A stretch of DNA of 64,000 bases. Origin: Gnetum montanum. Its lineage: Eukaryota; Streptophyta; Gnetopsida; Gnetales; Gnetaceae. The notes below the pieces were generated by a model, which saw only the letters and a list, made by a program, of their open reading frames with translations, was not told the origin of the DNA and did no database searches. The stretch is from NCBI GenBank assembly GCA_015680685.1, contig MNCI01000651.1:1067507-1131506 (forward strand), written 5' to 3'. The translations under genes and the position numbers were made by a program. Within the stretch, counting starts at the first letter, position 1; every line of letters begins with the position of its first letter. Below, piece after piece: positions 57,501 to 64,000 of this stretch.

Positions 57501-59087
57501 TTGCCTATTACACCCTCACTAGGCACGGCATCAGCAGCCCTAGACGATTCACCAACAATTTCAAAAAAAGCTGAAGCAACGTGTTGCAGATGCCAATAGG
57601 CTGAAAATCCGTGGGATAGGACGGGTTGTCCTTGGGAATAAGCACCACCTAAGCATAATTTATCTCCTATCTAACCGCCTCCCATTGCAACATAGCATTA
57701 AAAGCATCCAACAAGTTGTCTTCAAGGACATCAATAAAAGCCTAGAAAAACTCTACCAGCCACTCGTTCAGCCTCAGGGCCCGGCCCCCCTTCATCGAAG
57801 CGAGCGCCATCTTGAATTCTGCTTGCGTGAGCAGGGCCAGCAAACATCTGTTGTCAGCCTCATTTAAAACTTTTTCAATTTGAATAGTGAGAGGTGAGAC
57901 TTGCTGATACTGCTAGATGTTTGACCAAAAATCCTGTAGCGTCCTTGCCACCTGTTCTTGCCCCTCCATTAGGGAGCCATTCACCATGAGGCAGTTAATG
58001 CTTTTGGATTGTCTCACCGACCACGCTGTAGTGAAAAAGAAGCAAGAATTGTGGTCTCCCTCTTTCAACCAAGTCCTCTTGCTTTGCTGTTGCCAGTAGT
58101 TCTCCTCCGCCTCTAGGGCATGCAATTTTGGAAGCACCTTCGCCTTGGCATCCCTCTAGTAATCCCCCTGTTCTTGCCTTGCCTAGACCATCATCAAACA
58201 CTTGAGCAACTCCCCCTGACACACCTGAAACGAATACTTATCATCTGCCCACATTTGTTTAATGCCATGCTTAACCATAGTTAATCCTTGCTTCAGGAAT
58301 TCTTTGGGCTTAGACGTCCCATTGTAGCCTTGTCGGATATCCTCCACAATCGACCACAACCAAGGTTTGTGAACCCAATATTGTTCAAATTGAAACACTG
58401 ACAATCCCCCTTGGTATTGGGGCCCCACTATGCACAATAACGGCCTGTGGTCCAAGGCCAGCTGCACCTAACCTTGGAACTTCACTCCCCTTTGCAACAT
58501 TAGTGCTGATGTCACCCACACTTGATCAATCTTGGTCAACAGTTGGGCCGTGCTTTTATGTCCATTGCACCACGTGAATTGGCACCCTTGATTTCCAAAT
58601 CCACTAGGCCATGCATGTCTAGGAACTAGAGGAACGATTGGGCTCTAGGCGGCTCATGCATGCCACCATCCGATTTCTTCCAGCCAAATAGTCGCTGGTT
58701 GAAGTCCCCCACCAACACCCACTGTTGCTTGTTGGGCACCAATGTTGCAATCCTTTGCAGCTCATGGAGTCTTTCCTCGCATTGTTGAGTCCCATAGAAG
58801 TTTGTGATGATCAGCCCCATTAGGAGTCGAAAGGAAATCCTCCAGTCTGAAAAATCCATAGCATCGAACAACCATTGAGAGAGAACCTCCACACCCCTTG
58901 CCCATCCCTAGCATCCCATCAAGAATGTTTTTCATGCTTGCCAGCTAAGCTATTGCCTTTCACTTGGCATCATCTTGGTCTCTTGCAAACAAACGATGTC
59001 ACAACACTCCTTGCGCACCAAATCCTGGAGGGTATTTCGTTTAGAGCAGTGACCCAACCCCCTGTAGTTCCATGAGAGAATTCTCAT
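54574..59087 (-). pseudogene. L1 ORF2: endonuclease, reverse transcriptase, zinc-knuckle-like domain, coiled-coil extension
   Basis: Starts at ATG 59,085-59,087 with MRILSWNYRGLG, the usual plant L1 endonuclease start (Asn to Tyr change from WNCRGLG). CLQETK is near 58,995 and LVGDFNQRL near 58,690. RT: LKLDITKAYDTATWEAL (57,400) and HYANDTILFSKA (57,105), where the second catalytic Asp is Asn. The zf-RVT-like region (VETTMHFAQECIFTKQVW) is near 56,140-56,195, with its first Cys pair lost. After it, 55,200-54,720 encodes a Glu/Gln-rich helix with coiled-coil character, then a tail to TAA at 54,574. Total span is about 1500 codons, longer than a usual plant L1 ORF2. Confidence 0.85.
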
Positions 59088-59587
59088 GGTTTACTGAAAT
59101 TGCACTTCTTGTAAACCTCTTGGATGGTCCGTTGGACCCCTAGGTCGACCTCCTTCTGTGACTTCTTTGTTTGGGTAGTTGAGCTCGAGGGTCTTCACAC
59201 TTTGGCCAGCTTAGGGGAGACGACAAAACCCTTCTCCAGTTTCAGTCTATTCCCCACAACATCTGACATGGATAGTATTGGGCTGGCCTTGAGCACATTC
59301 ACCCAATTCCTTAGCGGTAGCAAGCCTCCACCACCCAAAGGCCCCATAGACCCTTGAGGCGATGAGTCCCCAACCGCAAAAGGCAACCTAGGGGCTACAT
59401 CCCCCTAACACCCTCCTCCACCCTCAGCATGACCAATAGGAAGAGCCCTGAATGGTGATGTTGACCCCTCCCCTTCCATGATTTCCCCACCCTTCTACGG
59501 GTCTTCCATCCTCGAAGCCTTATCCAATTTGTGGGAAACCATTGCCTGGGGTAGTGCACCTGTTGAATCCTCCTCTTTGTGCCTAGT

Positions 59588-59588
<1 letters not shown>

Positions 59589-59626
<38 letters not shown>

Positions 59627-59662
59627 NNNNNNNNNNNNNNCTCCCCCCCCCCCCCCCCCCCC
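59589..59662. repeat. Poly(C) tract with a 14-N assembly gap
   Basis: C-runs at 59,589-59,626 and 59,643-59,662 flank N at 59,627-59,640. The true length is unknown. On the L1 sense strand this is poly(G), between ORF1 and ORF2. Confidence 0.95.
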
Positions 59663-59699
59663 AGTTCCTCCCCTTGTTACATGCATCTTTTGCATGCCC

Positions 59700-60690
59700 C
59701 CTTGGCCTTGACTTCAGGCTTGTCCCCCCTTTTGGTTCACTCGAGTCTACCCCTCATCCGTTGGTTTCGGCCCTTTGGGATCATGCACCACCTTGTAATC
59801 CATAGTCACATGCCCCCCCTTTGCACATTTCCCACACAGCCCCTGTGCCATCATGGCCGAAATCCCCTCTATGACCATGTTTTTGTATTCCACTTGAACT
59901 TGCTCCTCGCTTGAGGGTAGCTCCAGAGTCCACCTCTGTAACAAGGTCTTTCACTGCAAGAGACTTCCACACACAGAACCGAGTGTAGCCCAGCCTATCC
60001 ATGGCCATTGTGGGTTGGTCAAAGGAGACGAATTCTCCAAACAAACCAGTGAGCATCCTTAGAAACCTTGAAGTCCACAGTTCCCAAGGGATCCTTAAAA
60101 CTTGAATCCACACTGGTGCCCTCAAGAGCAAGTTAGGGTCCTAACGTGCCCTTGGCTACCATTGGGTTAAAGCCAGCTCTCTGGCCCCAAAGAATCAGGG
60201 CTCCCCTAGTAGGACACGGTCATGGTCTGCCGCCATTGGAAAGATAAACAAAAGGAGATTCCTAGGCAAACTCTTTACCTTGACCTGGTAGAAACCCCAC
60301 TGCATTGCCACCCATCGACGAACTGCCTCCAACTTCCGGCCTGCACCTGCCGACGCAAACTTCCCAATGAGGTTGCACTCCAGAGTCTGCAACCCTTCAT
60401 TCAGCACCGCTGCAATCCGCAGCCACATGGACCCCTCCTCTTGTATGCACCCTTCAATCTCGCTAGCCTCGGGCCCCCAAATGGACAGGTCCCATTCGAC
60501 CTTCACCGTTGGACCAAGCCCCCTGGAAGCACCCACCCTTGCTTTCTCGTGAGCACCTCCGTTTGACTTGCCATCACCCAGAGCCCCATCTATGACTGTG
60601 TCCCGCCCATCAGCACCATGCTCCTTGTCATCCTCCCCACTGCCGCTTCTGTTCCTGCTTTTGCTCCTGCTTGTTGTTTCTCCCTTTGCC
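59700..60690 (-). pseudogene. L1 ORF1 (DUF4283-like, CCHC knuckle)
   Basis: The RNA-binding protein of plant L1 elements. The region 60,536-60,195 has LIGKFASAGAGRKLEAVRRWV and LPRNLLLFIFP, typical of the DUF4283 domain. A knuckle, CGKCAKGGH, is at about 59,830-59,850; the last Cys is Tyr (TAC), a G-to-A type change. A hydrophilic Arg/Ser/Asp-rich N-terminus is open to 60,690. Frame changes occur near 60,130 and 59,780. Confidence 0.8.
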
Positions 60691-60717
60691 TCCTCCGATT
60701 AATGAATGCTTAGTGTT

Positions 60718-61829
60718 GACACAGATTATTTGGAAAATAAAAATTAGCACTTATCAATATTTTTACAAAATCAATTTATTTGTATCCTGTTTGGTAGGCT
60801 TTCCCCTTGAAAATGGAGCATTTTCCTGTTCCTGGAGCATGGGGAGTCAAAAAATTTTCATGGGAGTGCACTCCTGGGTAACATTGATGACCACTCATCG
60901 TATTCCAATATCCTTGGAGGTTTGTCAACGAGCAACCTCTAGCACAAGTCATTAATCTTAGCTAATCTTACCAAACATCTCCAACTCGGACCATCATGCT
61001 AATAAGTCTCATAAATGCAATTTCAGCATCAAGACATCTTATTCATATGATTCCATATGTTCCAATTGCTTCATAATTGTTCAAATTGCTTCTCTAAATG
61101 TTGCTATTTTTGCTTGCAAGCATCGTGGCCCCTAGTCAAGTCACTATGTTCATTGTGACTTGTACTTTAAGTGTCGGTGTTTGTCATGATTATTGTATAA
61201 GTTGCTACAGTCCTCTTGACTTGTAGGTTGTGACGAACACATTGGTGCTGTGTCAAGGGAAAAGCTGAAATCACATAAAACACAACCAGTTCTATGATTT
61301 GTGGTTTGGTTGGCAAAGAGCTCAAATTGTTATGTGTGCTATAGAAATGGTGTCGGCAATTATGAAATTTTGTCAAAAAGGAAAAATATAGAAATGGAAC
61401 TCTATGTCTCCAAAAAACCATCAGTATCATTCACCAACACTAGTCCATCAAACAGAAATAGTATTCTCCTCTATCAAATCAGCCTATTCAAAAATATAAA
61501 CAAGTGCTCTGATACAATGCTCAAAGTGATGTAATAGTATGACTGTTGAAACACAATAAAGCCCTTGGTTGATACCAAAAAAAAAAAAAAAAGGAAAATA
61601 ATGCAATACCGAGGTGTTGTCATAGTCCTTGAAATACCAAATAAAAGATGAGTGTCAGAAATTCGAATTTCATCAAACAAATTTATAATACAAAATTGCA
61701 TGTGCACCAAACTTGTTGAACTCAAGCTACAATGAAAAATCTATGATTTTTCTTTACTTGCATTAATTCACTAGCAAAAGCTCTACTTTAAGTTTGCTTT
61801 TGTTAGGTTCTTCTAGATGATTTATGTTA
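60718..61829. other. Unassigned DNA with a poly(A) tail remnant
   Basis: AATAAA at 61,555-61,560 is followed 16 nt later by an A16 run (61,577-61,592), the end of a retroposed transcript or LINE on the plus strand. The body upstream was not identified. No gene is seen in the rest. Confidence 0.4.
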
Positions 61830-62230
61830 CATGATAGCCTTTTACTTCTCAGCATCTAACAAGGCTGCAACTATAGTATTTGAATCTAGTACCAAACATG
61901 TTGCACTTATTGTTCTAACGATTGTGACCCAATCATTTAAAAGGGAAGAGACTAGTAATAAGGATTTGATTTCATCATTCAAAACTACCTTCAATGATGT
62001 TTGCTCTAAAAACTCTATTGCTAAATTCAAAGATACATACCATTCATCTTCATCTTTAACTTAATCTCGTTGTAAAAAAGTTTGTTTGCTTCTGGTGATT
62101 CATATAAATTGATTAACTTCTTTCTCAAGCACACTGCTGTAGTACCATTAGCCAAGGTATACAAATTGTCTTCAAAAAAACAAGGTTTGATTAGAGCTAA
62201 AGTCTTCTTATCTAGCTTATCTCAGTCATT
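61830..62230 (-). pseudogene. Ty1/copia gag fragment (UBN2-like)
   Basis: The minus-strand translation shows the order typical of plant copia gag: DKKTLALIKPCFFEDNLY (about 62,215), AVCLRKKLINLYESPEANKLF (62,135), then DEIKSLLLVSSLLNDWVTI (61,960) and NTIVAALLDAEK near 61,850. Stops and a frame break occur near 62,030. No other copia domain was found nearby, so this is an isolated piece. Confidence 0.65.
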
Positions 62231-62239
62231 TTGGGTCAT

Positions 62240-62650
62240 CTTATGAGGCTTTTATCGCTACTCACTCTAAGATGGGAGCTTCACACTTGTGATATAGATT
62301 GTCTTATATTTTGGCCTAGAGGCCAATTACTAATTGACATTGGGAGCCTGCTACTTTATCACTCTAAAATAATTTTTGGTCATATCGTTGAGGGGTCAAT
62401 TTTGTCTAAGACGGCAGTTGGATTAATGCTAGGAGGTTTCCACTTTGTCACACTGAATCATTTTTGTGATAATGTTGCACTTAGTTTTGGTAGAGGGCAA
62501 TTACCAATTGACATTGGGAGCTTTCCACTTTGTCATACTAAATAATTTTTTATTATAACACTGGTCCAGTTTTTGTAGAGAGGCCAGTTACCAAAAGAGC
62601 CTTGGAGGTTTTCACTTTGTTACCCTGAATAAATTTTTTTTGATCAGTTT
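62240..62650. repeat. Degenerate tandem repeat, unit ~87 bp, four to five copies
   Basis: GRCCAATTACYAATTGACATTGGGAG or near forms, followed by CYACTTTRTCACHCTRAA, recur with the second block at about 62,348, 62,438, 62,522 and 62,608. An earlier, weaker copy is near 62,275. Spacing is 84-90 bp. The unit ends in a T-rich stretch. Confidence 0.7.
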
Positions 62651-63204
62651 TATTATAGTAATTGTGCATGGATTGGCTGAGGCCAGTCTTGTCACAACAC
62701 ATATATGTTAACTTCTGTGCAAAATGCTTAATATAAACTGACGTAATGGTTCTTAGTTTTGTTTTACAAAAGATTCTTTTGGCCAAATTATAAATATATA
62801 TTAAATATCTAGCCTAGCTAGTGGCATCTTTCCAATGTTTTTTAGACTTGGTTACAGCATATCATCAAGTATGTATTAATATAATGTAGATTGTTGTTAC
62901 TCTTTCTGATTGATTCATTGTCATTACTGCTTGATTGATGTTAATCCTTGATGGTAACTCCAGTGATTTCATTGTCTTATGCCATCGTTTTACCATCTTC
63001 ATTGTAGGAACATTTCCTTTCCTTTACTCTCTATAAGTACATGGATTTTTCCCAACCTAAGATTCTCTGGTTGGCCTTCCAAGGATTCTGTGGTGTCATT
63101 GATTTCATCTCTTTCTTTCCTATAAAGTCATTTGCTTACAAATCAGCATTTTCATTTTGATCTGGACGATCTTTATCAAAATTGTCAATGAGGTGTTGGC
63201 CTAG
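62651..63204. other. No recognised feature
   Basis: AT-rich sequence between the tandem repeat and the LINE fragment; no coding similarity or structure seen. Confidence 0.4.
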
Positions 63205-64000
63205 AGGCCTAGTAGAATAAGTGTTTGATAGTATAAATCCTCCTAAAGAGCTTGTATCGACTATTCAAAAATTGTACATGCTTAGTGCAAATTATGTTCT
63301 GGAATAACAACTCTATTGGTGTAAAACAATGATGCCCACTTTCTTCCACATTATTTGGTGTTTTCTTTGATGACTTGGAGTAGTGGATAAACTTATTTGG
63401 TATGAAGTCTATTAAGGTTGACAATTTTCTTATGAATATTTTAACGTTTGTTGATTATGTGGTTGTAATAGCAAAAATTGAGGCTCAAATGAGCACACAT
63501 TTTGTTGAGGGCTGCATGCTCTACGCTGGTGTTTTGTGTAGAAATGCCGTCTTAGGCCCTCTCATAGGTGCAACAAGCCCTAGCTCCTCTGTAAATACTT
63601 TATGAGATAAATACAGAGTTTTGTACTTCAATAGTCTTAGTTTGACTTAGGGTTAATTCTATTAGATGTGGCGATCATTCTAGCATTTGTAAAAGTTTTT
63701 TGAAGGGGCAATATCGTCAAAGCACCTCTTCATAAGAACTGAAATTTTCAAATTTTTGAGGTATTCATTTTTGTGCGACCTCTAAAATGTTTTTGAGGTG
63801 TGAGATTATCCACGTGCTATTTCAAGTACTACAGCCTTTGCCAAACTTGTAAGGTGACACCGAGGAAGAAAGCTATGAAAGGAGTGAATATAGTGCAACA
63901 ATCCTACATAATTTTTGTGTTGTTCTAAGAAGTCAATGCTACTAAAACTAAAATGATGATTTGTGGTACCAGATCACATATTACCTCCTTTAAGTATTTA
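63205..64000 (+). pseudogene. LINE reverse transcriptase fragment, interrupted
   Basis: The plus-strand translation gives FDSINPPKELVSTIQKLY (63,209), GVKQxCPLSSTLFG (63,318), ILTFVDYVVVIAK (63,440; the catalytic YADD is FVDY) and, after a break, ATKTKMMICG (63,934). It resembles the RT of the LINE at 33.6-36.2 kb in order and motifs. The expected continuous RT is split by about 390 bp of foreign sequence (63,507-63,897). It runs off the window edge. Confidence 0.7.
63507..63897. mobile_element. Small insertion inside the LINE RT fragment
   Basis: Non-coding DNA of about 390 bp between two RT blocks that are normally adjacent. It contains CACGTG (near 63,812) and short inverted words (CTGTAAATACTTTATGAGAT / AAATACAGAG). 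Neither terminal repeats nor target duplication could be settled; a MITE or SINE is possible. Confidence 0.35.

Larger units (their letters stand above)
54280..60704 (-). mobile_element. L1-type LINE, nearly full length, with target-site duplication
   Basis: The 13-bp AATGCTTAGTGTT lies on both sides (54,267-54,279 and 60,705-60,717). The poly(A) tail is the T-run at about 54,277-54,286 on the plus strand. ORF1 and ORF2 lie on the minus strand. The element is much more GC-rich than its surroundings. The ORF1 frame is already open at the 5' end without an upstream ATG, so the 5' end is slightly truncated. Stops and frameshifts make it inactive. Confidence 0.92.

Noticed and set aside
59478-59914. 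Proline-rich plus-strand ORFs
   Set aside because: They are translations of the poly(C) tract and N gap antisense to L1.

Overview
The window looks like intergenic and intronic DNA of a seed plant with a large, repeat-rich genome, most plausibly a gymnosperm. The reasons are many old and nested plant-type LTR retrotransposons (Athila/Tat-like Ty3, a chromovirus, Ty1/copia remnants), plant L1 and RTE-type LINEs, tRNA-derived SINEs, an AT-rich CpG-poor background, and a few small exons separated by kilobases of repeats. The species cannot be named from sequence alone. Almost every reading frame is broken, so most coding entries are pseudogenes recognised from conserved blocks.

Layout. 1-7270 is the gag-pol of an Athila/Tat-type Ty3 element on the minus strand; its primer binding site and a repeat-rich LTR follow to about 8.8 kb. 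9.8-12.4 kb holds a large decayed plus-strand ORF of unknown family (ORF-X). 13.2-16.6 kb holds the first copy of an accessory ORF (ORF3) followed by an LTR-like repeat. 18.2-30.56 kb is a second Athila/Tat-like element on the plus strand (LTR, gag, protease, RT/RNase H, integrase, long noncoding spacer, ORF3), with an insertion of about 1.3 kb between RNase H and integrase.

30.6-41.4 kb differs in character. It has a CpG-rich stretch with a NotI site and a good first-exon donor, then candidate exons ending near 40.45 kb on the plus strand, and two candidate minus-strand exons ending at 40,989. I read this as two convergent host genes whose introns contain an RTE-type LINE, two tRNA-derived SINEs and a TIR element of about 1 kb. 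41.5-46.04 kb is a chromovirus lacking its 5' end. It abuts the integrase of a third Athila/Tat-like element (46.04-53.9 kb), which carries a solo LTR and the best ORF3 copy. 54,280-60,704 is a nearly full-length minus-strand L1 flanked by a 13-bp target-site duplication. The right end holds a copia gag fragment, an ~87-bp tandem repeat and a plus-strand LINE RT fragment.

No intact self-sufficient element is seen. The most interesting items are the ORF3 family attached to Athila/Tat-like elements, ORF-X, the two candidate host genes, the TIR element and the L1 with a C-terminal coiled-coil extension. Identifications rest on reading motifs by eye; no database search was possible.
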